A stretch of 64,000 bases of DNA, from the NCBI GenBank assembly GCA_004835665.1, contig RBKR01000001.1, positions 2,170,001 to 2,234,000 on the forward strand. Reading direction: 5' to 3'. The stretch comes from Phoma sp. XZ068 (lineage: Eukaryota > Ascomycota > Dothideomycetes > Pleosporales > Didymellaceae). Shown here one piece after another: positions 33,702 through 45,339 of the stretch. The number at the start of each line of letters is the position of its first letter. Within the stretch, counting starts at the first letter, position 1. The translations under genes and the position numbers were made by a program. The notes under the pieces are model-generated. The model had not been told where the DNA came from. It was given only the letters and a program-made list of their open reading frames with translations, and ran no database searches.

Positions 33702-35866
33702 CAGAATCGCGACGTCTTTCCTTCCTTGTATGCGTAGGTGAGGGTTGCGATGTCAAACCGCCAGATGGCGACATCGAAAACTCCACATTTACAAGCCAAT
33801 GGCTAGGTCTACTTAATAGCATCTGTAAAGAATTCTGTTCAAATGGCTTGGCGATTGTGCTTGTCAGCTTTCAGATTGCCTGATCTTGGATGTCGTCAGA
33901 TCTCTCGGCCCTTTCGCCATCGTGTTGAGCTGCACGACAAAATTCGGAGACTTTTCGGGCGGATGCACAACACCAGATACTAGTACAGGCCATTATAACG
34001 AGTATTGTAATATTATATTGTTTCTACGATATAGGAACACCTTCTAGTTAGATGTTTTACGACGAAGGCTTAGAATTGAAAGGGAGCCTTCTTTTACCAA
34101 CCTCAAAGTGCGCTCTAGAAAGGTCTCCAGACTAACGCAAGTAGCATAAGAACTGTATCTGCTGATACTTTCATCGTCTTCTTCTCCTCTACTGCTCAGG
34201 TAGTCGGCATTATTTCTGTCAGATTTGCTGCAGAGACCGTCTGTCTCGGCTACGTCAAGCAAGGCCGAGCTTTTGTGGCCAAATGCGACGCTTGGCGCGA
34301 AACTATCACACCAATACCCAACTATCATTGATGAATCTGGCAGTAACTAGGTCTGGGAAAGGACTCCTACGTCACTAACAGCAGAAGCGTGGTTCAATCC
34401 CACTGAGCAACGGACAGCTGCTACTATAATCGACAGGCATTTAACCACAGGATAGATCGTGATGTGGGGCATCCGATAAGATACATCGGTACTGTATCTG
34501 TAAACGATGTTGATGCCGTCACCAGCTTTGTTGGATGTAGAGGGTGCGCTTCCAGTTGAGTCGTGCTATCTGTTCCATGACGAGACACTAGGCGTGACTA
34601 TGATAATGTTGGTTTTGTGCTCCTGTCGAATTACCTAACAGAAGGTCGTGATTGATTTTGGCGATTCTTCTCTCCAAGTTTGCTACAAATCCGTATGACA
34701 CGTTGTCAAGCTGAGTGACTTTGCCGTTGTAGCACTCGCCGATTCATCCATCTCCAGTCGAAGGACTACCACCATATCTGCTCGCCTCGGGCCTATTCAC
34801 ACTCGGATCGATCCTTCGTTCGTTCTCTATTTCTTTGAAACGTGAGACTGACAGCTTTAGGGCATAACCCTATCCTTCAACTAGATCCTGCGTACCTACC
34901 TAGGCAGGTATGGTGGAAACATTGCGAAATCATTTCCTTCTCAGCAGAAGAACATCGAGAATAACTTCATGTTCTTATATAGTATATACTATTATCTTCT
35001 ACAGTGGATATTTCGTCTTTTTCAGAATATATGTACTGATTCTTTGTTGCTTACCCGTTGTAATCTCGGTAACTCGGGGTCTCGGGAAACAGCGCCACGC
35101 ACACTGCTTCTCCTCACGTCAGCCTGGCCTTACACCAGCTTTTCATCACGCACGAGCCTTGCATGAGTCTGTTACTTAGATTTTATGGAGTATAGCACAG
35201 GGCCCTACCGCTCCTCCGCGCCTCAATACGGGTCGCTCCGTCGCCACTCTATGTCCCGTGGGCTGCAGCACATTTAACAGGCCAACTGCATAGAACTGCA
35301 TAGCAAGGCGAAGCACGCAAGGCTTACTTCTTACTTCTTACACGTCAATCTTTTCAGCTCCTAGCTCCTCAAATTATGTCCCAATACGAACCTTAACACT
35401 CCCAAGAGCTATACCGCCACTACAGTACGGGGCTTTTTTTTTTTTAAATATTACTTCCGATTACCGGTAAAGTCAAGGCCGACACTACTAATCGCTCATT
35501 TAGATGCTTGCAAACGTGCTGTGCTGCCAAACGTTGTGCAGTCTGTTGGATACACTGTTCGAACGATACATTGGCTGCAGTATCATCAATAAACAATAGC
35601 AGCTCTATTCGTGCAGAATGTTCAAAGCGGCGATGCTCACAACTCAGGCCAGAATTAAGGCCCAGCAAAATTTGAGGAATGACCTGCCACGTTGAGATTA
35701 ATGAGTGTCCCAATTTCTCGGATTGTCGATCCTTGGAACGGCACACCTCGCTGTGACGCTAACATATGACATAGCGTACAACTGTCGTGGATAACCTAAT
35801 ATCAGGAGTGTTGGCACGTAAGTAAGATGTCCTGGCACAATCAAGGCTGCCATACTGCTGCCCCTC
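33702..35866. other. Intergenic, 2.2 kb
   Basis: Holds the MFS promoter and the upstream region of the Myb gene. A short Ser-rich frame is at 34044-34328, and a 10-bp T tract at about 35437-35446. The sequence looks like unique non-coding DNA. Confidence 0.45.
34044..34328 (-). CDS. Possible small Ser-rich protein (hypothetical)
   Basis: ATG-initiated frame of 94 residues with an acidic Ser-rich centre (SSRGEEDDESISRYSSY) and a basic Leu/Ser end. No signal peptide, domain or homologue recognised. The frame may be chance; it is listed because it is the best frame in a 2.2 kb gap. Confidence 0.25.
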   Translation of the reverse strand: MIVGYWCDSFAPSVAFGHKSSALLDVAETDGLCSKSDRNNADYLSSRGEEDDESISRYSSYATCVSLETFLERTLRLVKEGSLSILSLRRKTSN

Positions 35867-37195
35867 ATGACGATACGTAGATGGAATCCAGACGAAGACC
35901 ATATCTTGGAAGAACAGGTTCTTTTGTACTGTGTGTATCCGGATGTTTCAACGAAGTATGCCGCTAATCTTTCCGCAGTGTCTCACAAGACCACGATCGA
36001 CTGGAACGCTATCAGCGCCACGCTAATAGATCGTTCGAACAAAGACTGTCGCAAGCGCTGGCAGAAAATCGATACGAGATGGAGTAGTGGATTATGGACA
36101 GGAACGGAAGACCAAAGTCTTCACGAAGCCGTGATGTTGTCGGGAGAGCGGTATATTGGCTAGTCGTAGAGACTGGCTAACGTTATAGCTAACAAGGAAA
36201 ATTAGATGGGTCGCCGTTTCCGACTATGTCGCTACTCGTAGCCCCGACCGTGAGTCTTTACTCTCATTAGCTGTTGCAAGACTGATTCTTGTATCCAGAA
36301 TGCGCGAAGCGCTGGCGCAATGCTCTAGATCCCAACATCAGTCATGAGGCTTGGACGGAGGAAGCAGTATGTCGCCCTGGATCCCTCTTGTGTTTTGCTT
36401 CTCCATGTCTTGACACTATGTGTCACGATGATTTGGTGGTAACATCAACATCTGCTAAATTGAAGATAGGAAATACAGTTAGTAAGCGCAGTAGAGTCCA
36501 TGGGCAGGGACTGGAAGGCGATAAAGAAAACGTTCTTTCCATCAAGATCGAGACAAGACCTCAGTAATCGGTCAGTCAGTCGTCTGCTATGACACCACTC
36601 GTCTAACCGCTTGTTCAGCTTCGCTCTCATTCAACGTAAGAAATGTATTAGGAGGCCACACTCGACATTCAGGCCATATAGCAATGCCTTCGTACACAGG
36701 CAGGGACAATCACGTTCACAACGAGACACCGATAAGCTCTGGCAGGGTGGTCAGAATAACGCAGTCATTGAAAACCAACCGTCGTCAAATGCACTGAAAG
36801 CACTTCCAGCAAGCATGCCTGACTCGAGGCCCATGGAGCCAATGGTTCTCTTGAATACCGGCGCAACTGGGTTACCTACGTATCCTGCGCCTTATGACGA
36901 GTCGCATAACTATTTTACCAACTTCTTCCAGACAATACCAGAGCAATCAGGCAACCCAGTCGAAACGCCAATTGCACAGATATTCCCACAATCGTCCCCA
37001 GTAGCTCTATCTACATGGGCAAGCAGCTCAGAGTCTTCGGTAACACAATCCACCTTACCTACATCACAATTGAGTAGCATGGGAATACAGACTAACATGG
37101 TCATGACGATTGAAAATATTAGCAATGCTGCTAGAATGGCAATCATAGAAATGGTGATACACGACGGAGGCACTTTACACCTAGCAACAAAATAG
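35867..37195 (+). CDS. Three-repeat Myb/SANT DNA-binding protein
   Basis: Exons 35867-36150, 36206-36249, 36299-36366, 36470-36570 and 36619-37195 give 357 residues. Three Myb-like repeats are recovered by splicing. The first opens RRWNPDEDHILEEQ and closes NKDCRKRWQKI. The second opens WTGTEDQSLHEAV and closes DQCAKRWRNAL. The third opens AWTEEAEIQLVSAVESMGRDW and closes RQDLSNRFALIQRK. The helix-closing CRKRW and CAKRW patterns are those of DNA-contacting repeats. The rest is Ser/Pro/Gln-rich, consistent with a nuclear regulator. All four introns join in frame, and the first and third use less standard donors (GTATAT, GTATGT). Small fungal Myb regulators of this form have poorly known targets. 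Confidence 0.82.
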
Positions 37196-37608
37196 ATTTC
37201 AGAATTCACTACTCTCGCCAACTGTGACAGTTAGTGCCATCATCACTGGGTTCCTTTTAAATAAGGCACAAACGAAAACAAAAAGCGGTTGTGAATAAAG
37301 TTAATCTTCAGTCTACGCTAAAGACTATAGTGACATCTGATTGCCCTGGGATCGTTCTCAAAAAAGACAGCCCAGGGACTCATCGTTGTGATCGTATTTT
37401 ATTCCAGTTTGGCTTATTGAGGTCTTGTACGAGCTTTTCTCTCACACTGAAGCCTGTATAATATCCATGGTCGCCCTTGAGTGGAGACCGAGCTCAGAGA
37501 CCTAATTCTATAGGCTGGAATAAGATCACGCCTAAAGACTCGGCCCCGAGACCCGAATTAGAGGCTCAACTCCACATGCTCAAATCAAGTAGTGCTAAAC
37601 ACTCGTCT

Positions 37609-37674
37609 TAGAGACCCGATTCAGAGACCTGATTCAGAGACCCGACTCATAGACCTAATTTAAAGACCTGGTCC
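37609..37674 (+). repeat. Tandem 13 bp repeat, five imperfect copies
   Basis: Five copies of a unit close to AGAGACCCGATTC follow one another, each differing at one to five positions. Looser matches (GAGACC with a purine-rich flank) occur from about 37490, so the array was probably once longer. It lies some 290 bp upstream of the TATA box of the secreted-protein gene. Confidence 0.75.
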
Positions 37675-37966
37675 AAGGATGTCACGCAGACCCGGTCAGC
37701 CGGATATCTCACAGGCAGCATAGAGCTATGCGAGACAGCATACTATTGAGAGGAACATCTTAACCGTAGCCAGTGGGGAGGGACACCCAATCGAGACTAT
37801 CTTGCGTGCGAGCTTCCACAATAGTAGATATAAGCTTACTTCAACGCACTTGGCAGGCTTGGCGATGGCAATCATGCGGACGTCAGGCCCTCATCGGATC
37901 ACTGTTGGCACTGCTGAACCAGCTTAGAGACAGCAGAAATCGATATGGAAAATAGAACTCGATGCA

Positions 37967-37975
37967 TATAAAAGG
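37967..37975 (+). promoter_or_regulatory. TATA box of the small secreted protein gene
   Basis: TATAAAAGG lies 183 bp before the ATG at 38150. A start site about 30 bp downstream would give a pyrimidine-rich leader of about 150 bases. A canonical TATA element is uncommon in fungal housekeeping genes and suggests regulated, inducible expression. Confidence 0.6.
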
Positions 37976-38149
37976 AGTATCACTGCTCTCCCATGTTGTG
38001 ACCACCCTCCTCTCAAGCTTTCCTCACTACAATTGGCCTTGATTTTCACTGTTAAAAACACTATCTCTCCGCCTATCTACATTATACTGTCCGCAGGTCT
38101 ACTTACAACTTATCAAGTGTACTCAGTCCAAACCGCTCACGAGCCCAAG

Positions 38150-38811
38150 ATGCACTTCTCAACGGTTCTCCTTGGCTTTGCCGCAGCAGCGACAGCAATT
38201 GATGTCCGCTTGTACGACAATGGCAATTGTGGCGGCGGTTTCCTAGAGTGGCGAAATGTCGACCCTAACGTGTGCTGCGCGTGGAACAATGACCACCACT
38301 CTAGTGCCGAGTGGCGCGCCATTCCAACGAACTGGCACCTCAATGTGGGCGCCTACCGACAGAACAACTGCGAGGTTTTGGTCGCATCGCGCGATACTAA
38401 CGATCAGAACACCGTCTGTGTCAGTGGTGAGTAGTCCGTCATTGTATTGCATCTTTCTGTCCTCCTTTTCCCTCTCCCGTATAAGCTCAATGAATGGCCC
38501 GCCTTCACAGCGCTGACTTCAATGAAATCAAAATAGCCTCTGGTAGAATCCTTACAGGCGCACGTTATCATTTCCGGAGCAACAAACGTGCTGATATGGA
38601 ATCTTGCGACGCTGCCGGTATCTCAGAGGAGGTGCAGCAGAAGTGCGAGCAACAGGTGTCACCGAACAGGGTCGGACTGGCGGATGGAAATCTTTACAAC
38701 ATCGATGGCTTGGAGAAGGAACTGGTTGATACGTTGATCCTATTTGCGTACAACGGATCTAGTGCCACCGACATCCCTGAGGTCTACCACAAGCTTGAGG
38801 TGGCGGAATAA
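38150..38811 (+). CDS. Small secreted Cys-containing protein, effector candidate
   Basis: Exons 38150-38426 and 38537-38811 give 183 residues. MHFSTVLLGFAAAATA is a signal peptide. The acceptor is taken at AAAATAG (38536) with a GCTGAC branch point, because the earlier CACAG acceptor would lead to a stop within ten codons. Seven cysteines are present in the mature protein (NGNC, VCC, NNC, TVC, ESC, QKC), an odd number, so one may be free or pair between chains. The N-terminal part (DVRLYDNGNCGGGFLEW) looks like a beta-rich extracellular module; the C-terminal half is helical and charged. No domain is recognised with certainty. Secretion, small size and TATA promoter make it an effector or wall-protein candidate. 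Confidence 0.75.
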
Positions 38812-40284
38812 CGCCTTTTTGCAGCTGATGGGTGCAGGTTTCAGGACCTTGCTTTCCGTACAGAAGGAGGGATTGGATAAATTGTTGTGTGGTTGTTATT
38901 TTCGAGGGATCGTGCTTGGATAAAGCAGTTAAGATCTTGTCCCTACCATCTCTGGTAGAGTCTGTCATTACCATTTTTCCAGACCGAAATACATCAAATA
39001 TTACAGTGGTGGCCACCACTAGCTACAACAGCAAAATGCTGGAAGTTATCTCGATTGCATCAGCTCTTCGAATTCATATACTTTGCTCATTCTCCCGAGT
39101 TCTAGACTCATGTTTAGCTCAGGAAGACACACTGTAAACAGCACACTTACCTAATATCTGGCTGATTACTTTACCTTTTTCCGCTAGCAACTTAATATCC
39201 TCGTATCAAACATGATATTCTTAGGAAGGTTATTATTTTATCTACATTGCAATGCATCTCAGGACCGCCCGGTGGCCATTTAAGCGCACCTTCGAGCACA
39301 TGAGAGCTGAGAGTAATCGCAAGATCTTATAGAACCACCGATATTTCCCTGCGTGACGCCTAGTAACCGCTGAAAGGTACGTATCTCTTGAGTAAACACA
39401 CAAACCTAGAGATCTGTCACGTGACCAACACTATAGGTATACGCCTTTCTTTCACAGATGCCCAATGTCCACCGGTCCCTTTATAAAAGTGGATTGAACT
39501 CTCAAACCCCATGGTCAGAGCAGCTTAGTTATACAGTACCCGCTCCTGAACGAATTATTAGCGCATAATGCTCGCACAGGCCAACACAGGGGTTTTTAGC
39601 CAATTAGATACGCTAGAATCCTCTGTACTGCCCTGTGTGAGCAACATACGCTAACAGTCTGTTCAGGAGTGATTACTGTACTGTACTGCATTACTTTTTT
39701 CATCCCTTAGATGGCTAGAAACAGCCTTCGGCATGAGGGCAAGTCGGTGCTTGGAGGTCGATGTCCCGCGACTACCGATATGTCCCAAGTGCCGAAGGCA
39801 ATTTCCAGCCATTCTAAGCGATCGTAAGATAAATCTCATGCGCGATTCCGAAAAGGGTCTGCATACAAGGACTAGATATCGAATCTGCACTTACTATGCC
39901 CCTTGTATTCCCCTGATTATTCCAGAACCGCAAAAGTTGAGGCGGACATGCGCTCCGTTGCGGCGCAAGCGTACGGGAAGCACGAGCTGCGCTGAGCGTG
40001 CGCACGGCGAGTGTCTGCGGATACAGCGAGTCGGGCCTTTTTTCCACGATTCAGCACCGAGGGCTGGAAGTCGAGAACAATACAACCTGCATGATGCGAG
40101 TCGCCATACGCAAGGATAAGACTGGGGTAAAATGTGAGCTCCCCACCCACCATGCATGTTACATGTACCACGGTACTTGCATTCTACGCTCAGCGTGCCT
40201 GTCCACTACACGAAGGACGCGTTCGAAAACTCCGGGATATTGGACCTCATCACCACCCTCGTCGCTTCGTGATTTGTCGCAACC
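38812..40284. other. Intergenic, 1.5 kb, with an orphan TATA box
   Basis: A second strong TATAAAAG occurs at 39482-39489 with no clear coding region directly downstream: the first ATG (39568) opens only 28 codons. The frames at 39733-40119 and 39998-40480 overlap antisense frames and lack signatures. Confidence 0.45.
39482..39489 (+). promoter_or_regulatory. Orphan TATA-like box
   Basis: TATAAAAG in a non-coding stretch about 800 bp before the GMC oxidoreductase start. It could serve a distant start site with a long leader, an unannotated RNA, or be chance. Confidence 0.3.
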
Positions 40285-42255
40285 ATGGTCCGCTCTACTG
40301 CCTCGTCAATCGCAATCGCACTTTGCGCGATTGCTGTCAGTACGGCTGCTCAATCACAAATCCGTGACAGCATATCAGCCAATGCAACGTATGACTATGT
40401 TGGTACGTGAAACGCATTTATGTCTGTCAAGAAACATTGACGTTCGCCATTTCCCGCAGATACTCCGCAACACGAGCTGACCGCTGACAACGTGCAGTAA
40501 TCGGCGGAGGTACTGCAGGGCTCGCTATCGCCTCTCGATTGGCAGCGTACGCTTCTGTCGCTGTTCTTGAGGCTGGTGGTCTTTACGAAAAAGACAATGG
40601 CAATCAGTCCGTCGTTCCGTACTATGGCTTGGTGATGCCTGTACTCGGAATCGCGGAAGATTACCCCAAGAATTCACTCGTTGACTGGGACCTGCTATCA
40701 ACGCCACAGGCCTCGGCTGGAGGGCGCCGCATTCACTATGCCCAAGGCAAGACCCTTGGAGGTAGCTCAGCACTCAACACCATGGCGTATCACCGTGGAA
40801 CCAAAGGCTCTTACCAGCGTTGGGCTGATTTGGTTGGTGATCAGAGCTACACGTTTGATCGATTGCTACCTTACTTCAAGCGGACGTCTACTCTCACTCC
40901 TCCCAATCTCGAAAAAAGAAAGGCCCCCAATGCCACTGCGCTGTACGATGCTGGTGCTTTTGACAATAGGCTACACGGGCCGCTTCAAGTGTCTTGGGCA
41001 AATTGGGTCGATCCAGCTCAGAGTTGGCTTGTTCGTGCCTTGCAAGCCATTGGTCAAAAAGTTAACCCGAGTGGACTTAGTAGTGGAACCGTTGATGGAG
41101 GAGCGTGGGTGCCCACGACCATCGACCCAAAAGATGCTACGAGAAGCACCTCAAAGAGCAGCTATCTTGAGGCTACGCTGCAGAGCCCAAAGACGCGAGT
41201 TACTGTATATCTTCATTCTCAGGCATCCAAAATTGTCTTTGATAGCAACAAGAAGGCAACGGGTGTGGCAGTCTCGAGCGGCGGGCGGGACTACGTGATT
41301 TCCGCAAAGAAAGAGGTCATACTCTCGGCTGGCGTGTTCCACTCGCCTCAACTGTTGCAGCTGTCAGGTAAAGAACTCTCGTGCACGTCATTTTCGAGCA
41401 CAACTAACTGTTGTAGGCATTGGACCCGCCGGCACGCTTCGTTCGAAATCTATCAAGGTCATCTCTGACCTGCCAGCTGTAGGTCAGAACTTGCAAGATC
41501 AAATCTTCTTCAACATTCTGCGCGGTATCACTATGCCAAACACCGGCACGTATCTCGCCACACCTGAACAGCAGGCGTTTGCGGTACAGCAATACTTGAC
41601 CAACGCAGCAGGGCCGTACAGCTCGGCAGGTGGATACTTGTCTTTTGAGAAGCTGCCAGGAAGCAGCCGCAAGGCGTTCTCTTCGCGTACTTCTCAGTTG
41701 CTCGCCAAATACCCGTCTGATTGGCCGGAGATCGAATACATCGCATCCGGGTTTCCAGGTGGCTTTCTCAATCTGACCACAATCGGCGCGATCAGCGGGA
41801 CGTTGCTAACGCCGACTTCGAAGGGCAATGTAACTATCAAGAGCGCGTCTGTTTTGGACGCACCGGTCATCAATTTGAACTGGCTGAGCGACCCTGCTGA
41901 TGGAGAAGTCCTTGTTGCGGCCTTCAAGCGTGTTAGACAGGCCTGGAACAGTAGCGCCATCGCGGGCATTGTCGCCGGACCTGAGATCACGCCCGGCGAT
42001 GCTGTTTCGACCGATGCGCAGATCCTTGACTTTATTCGCTCGGCAGCGCAGCCAATCTGGCACGCAAGTTCGACATGCGCCATGGGTAAGAGCGGGAATC
42101 CGGCTGCAGTCGTTGACTCAAAAGCCAGAGTATTTGGTGTCAAAGGTCTCCGAGTAGTGGATGCCTCGACGATCCCCTTCAGTCTTCCGGGCCATCCCCA
42201 GAGCTCGGTGTACATGCTGGCCGAAAAGATCGCGGAAGATATCTTGAAATACTAG
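40285..42255 (+). CDS. Secreted GMC oxidoreductase (FAD-dependent)
   Basis: Exons 40285-40402, 40498-41367 and 41417-42255 give 608 residues. The N-terminus (MVRSTASSIAIALCAIAVSTAA) is a signal peptide. The FAD ADP-binding motif is VIGGGTAGLAIASRLA, split by the first intron just before its Val-Ile. GGSSALNTMAYHRG is the GMC signature region. The C-terminal active-site pair appears as His in PIWHASSTCAMG and His in LPGHPQSSVY. The family oxidises alcohols such as aryl alcohols, glucose or choline, usually making H2O2 outside the cell. Substrate class is not resolvable here; no partner P450 or peroxidase is adjacent. It is convergent with a rhodopsin-domain protein, 249 bp between stops. Confidence 0.93.
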
Positions 42256-42504
42256 ATACGAGACCAACACAAAGCCTTGCGAAAGTGAGTGTGCACGTTG
42301 ACCATGCATTGCAAGAGGGGCATCTGTTGCCAATTCGTAGTCGATCGTAGTCTTCAACTCTAATTTCTGACAGGATGTTAATTATCGTCCCATTTTATCG
42401 CCGCCAGCGTGATTGGTACTGCAGTGATCTGGTGTGATTGTTGCATTCCAGGTGCCTCGTTGAATTCCTTGTGCTGAATCGATATTTTGATCTCACGACC
42501 TATG

Positions 42505-43913
42505 CTAGTCGTCACATCTTTCGGTCGTTATCAGAAGGCTCTTGTCTGATGTCGCCGGCCTTATACCGTGTCCATGACTTGGCCTGCGTCCAGATCTTTC
42601 CACGTCCAGCTGATCCATTCCTATGGCCGTCGAATTACCGGTATAATAACCTGAGTCTTCTGGTGCCTGGGCAATGACTTCCCCACTGTTCGGATCTCGT
42701 ACAACTGCAAATGCCCCTTGCCCGCTCGGTTTTCGCCTTGCTATGACCTGCGTTCGGAAGAAGGTGTATAGTATTGGTAAGCATGTGCATATTATGCCGA
42801 GCCACATCTCAACCAGCCTAGTGCGATTAGAATAACTGATGGTGAGACCGCAAGGTATACGTACAGCCAGATGAAATTCGCCACCATGCCCCATGTCCCA
42901 TCAGTAGGGACGATCTTCATGCCCTTGACCACTTGCTCGACACGGATCAGACTGACTACACATACACTAAACTTGGTCAACATAGTTCAAACGGTCCTCT
43001 ACATGCATTAACTTACAATGACCCGGCCATGAGGAGTAGTGCCGCGCCGACCTTTCTGCGTAACGGAAGCTGTAATTTGTGAAGGATGAAGATAGGCAAT
43101 ATGAGGAGTGCCAAATCAGTACCCGCATTGATGCAGGCTGTGGCAAGAAAATATTGGTTCAGGTTGATGCACGTGCCAGTCAAGATTGAGAAGTCCCAAT
43201 ACTTCTCAATCGGTTGACAGACCCACGCAAAGCCAAACGCGTTGAGCGTGCTGTTGATGACTGAGACGCTCATAACAGTGTAGACAGCGATGCGGAAGCT
43301 GGTCCTAAAGGGCGACACTCGCAAGTAGAATAGTCCAAGCGACAGCTTCGTGAACATGGTGGCATTGTTGAAAAGGATAGGCCCGGCGATGTCGCCAATC
43401 TAGTGATGATGAGCGTGGAGCGATTCCGAGTCTGGGGGCCTTGCCCTACCTTCATCAGTGCGTAGAACTTGGACGCTGGGCAGTCCCAGATATGGATACC
43501 CAGGCAGTTTGTTGTTTCTGACCATTTTTAGTAGGGCGAAAAGTGGAGCTGTAATCTACACTCACGATATCCAACATAGATGGAAAAGCCGAGAGCAAAC
43601 ATCTGTTGCAGTTTAGCAGGGGCTTTCCGTCCCGTATGTCGGTCAAATGTACCGTTGCCAGCACGATCAAATCTACGTGATTGTCAGAAATGTCCGCCAT
43701 CATTCTCGGAAGTTGCCTACAATCATCCCATCCAAGGTTCCGCAATATGGTTCGCTTTGTGTACAGCCGAACAAGGCAGACAGGAATCGCAATCACAGCG
43801 CCGAACACCGCGATGATGATAACTCGATGCGCAATGGACTCCGGATTGTCGAAGTTCGCAACCACCCCTGGAGGCGGAGGCATGGCCCCAACCGTTGTCC
43901 CGTCAGAGCTCAT
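42505..43913 (-). CDS. Fungal rhodopsin-domain seven-helix membrane protein (SAT4/PTH11-like)
   Basis: Seven exons: 43913-43721, 43672-43653, 43602-43566, 43517-43450, 43399-43017, 42966-42865 and 42817-42505, giving 371 residues. Splicing restores the family pattern GWDDYLIVLAT, then LGIHIWDCPASKFYALMK and MFTKLSLGLFYLRVSP. Hydrophobic segments account for about seven helices, ending in FIWLLVEMWLGIICTCLP. The tail is polar and cytosolic. Exon 2 is only 20 bases and exon 3 only 37. Members are common in plant-associated fungi; some (Pth11) act as surface sensors upstream of cAMP signalling, but most have unknown ligands. No CFEM domain is present at the N-terminus. Confidence 0.87.
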
Positions 43914-45339
43914 GTTCGGATGATGCGCGTTCGGTGGTCAGGAACGATCGACGGTGTGAGACGTGCGATGGGTATACATAGGGCCTGGAGAGCCATGATG
44001 ATCGGTAGGATCGCCATCCTCGTTCTTTGTTCTGCAACCACTGGCCCTGATGGTGTGCCAGTCTCGAGGCGGCGGGACAGGCGCTAGTCTCGGGGCGCAT
44101 TTGCGGAAGGGAGGTGCCCGAGCCGCGCGGACGCGTGACCAATCATTCGCTCCCCCGGCGAAATCATCGGCCCGTTTGTCAGCTGGTGAATCACCGAGCC
44201 CACGGCATGAACGCCCCATCGCTGAAGGGCCCAATCTGAAGTGGTCGATCCTCTGTGACTCTGCGACAATAAATGCGCCCATGTCTGGGGACTGCGCAAG
44301 TTCTCGGCACGCTTGGGCTGCCATTTCTTCGATGCGCACCGAGCCGTCAGCCTCGCGTCGCCACTACAATTAGCTTTATACAAATTGACAGCGGTTTCTC
44401 ACAGACTTCGACCTTTGTACCATGCTACACAGGCGGAGGAGATGTGGTTATAAAATCGTTGACGCAGCATTCAACACTTCGCAATGTGGGTTGGGAACTC
44501 TGCCTACCGTCAACTACTCCCATATCACCACAATACAGGGGGACACGAGGAGTGGCCCAGACAAGACATGTAAGCCTGCCCCTGCAGTGGCGTCGTCCGT
44601 TTGTCCAACAAGATCGAGCCTTGTCGATTTCTCCAAGCCATGTTCCGCCTCCACGTTAATACGAAATGGAAAAAGAATGTTGCCCTAGGCCAGATGTGTG
44701 GGAACATCGACCATTCCGTTCGCGATAAAGTTATGGCATGATCCGGACCAACCGAAGCTCCCGCCATTAGTAAGAATAAGTCTTGTAACCGCCGTTTGCA
44801 GCGCTGCTGGTAGGTGCGTCAATATTGCAAGGCTTGCGCGAGTGTCCAGGCCACTGAACAACATCAATAAGATTTCTCGCTGTCTACATTAACCGTGATG
44901 CATCAACAAAGACCCCAATTCAGCTGCTGTGGCGGGTAACAAATACATCCTTCTCGATGTTCCTTACCAGCTCTGGAGTCTAGATTGTGAGAGAACTTCT
45001 CATTTGGATGTCCTCCTCCTAGGATAATGAGCGGTAAATCAGCAGGTCTAAACATAAGTGAGTTGTGTGAAGCTTTATATGAAACTCGGTGGGTACTCGT
45101 GTTATAAAACGACAATTTCAGGGACAACACGATAGACAGCTAAATAAATCTATGAACAGAGAGCTCTACATATATCCAGCAGTGCCATAGTGTCCATTCA
45201 CTACTCTTAAAGCGGGAGATAAACCTATGGAAGGTACCTGACAGCTAATAGAGCTTCAGAGATTGGGCAGGTCTAAACACACTGATAGATCTAAGAGGCC
45301 GCGATGTGCGCAGTGACCTCGTACAATACCTAGCAATAA
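43914..45339. other. Intergenic, 1.4 kb
   Basis: Promoter of the rhodopsin-domain gene, then unique sequence. The frames at 43938-44339 and 44422-44688 have no signature or splice logic. No gene seen. Confidence 0.5.

Larger units (their letters stand above)
37196..38149. other. Intergenic with 13 bp repeats and a TATA box
   Basis: Promoter side of the secreted-protein gene. It contains the 13 bp tandem repeat at 37609-37674 and TATAAAAGG at 37967. No gene seen. Confidence 0.5.

Noticed and set aside
34328..34415. tRNA-like segment with a GTGGTTCAATCCCAC T-arm
   Set aside because: The T-arm is good, but the acceptor stem has several mismatches and no proper anticodon stem-loop can be drawn. 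A covariance search (tRNAscan-SE) would decide.
39733..40119. 128-codon frame with CPKCRRQF
   Set aside because: Only one Cys pair, Arg-rich remainder, overlapping frames on both strands; not a convincing zinc-finger gene.
44422..44688. 88-codon Cys-containing frame
   Set aside because: No signal peptide and no splice partner; it lies in intergenic sequence with frames on the opposite strand.
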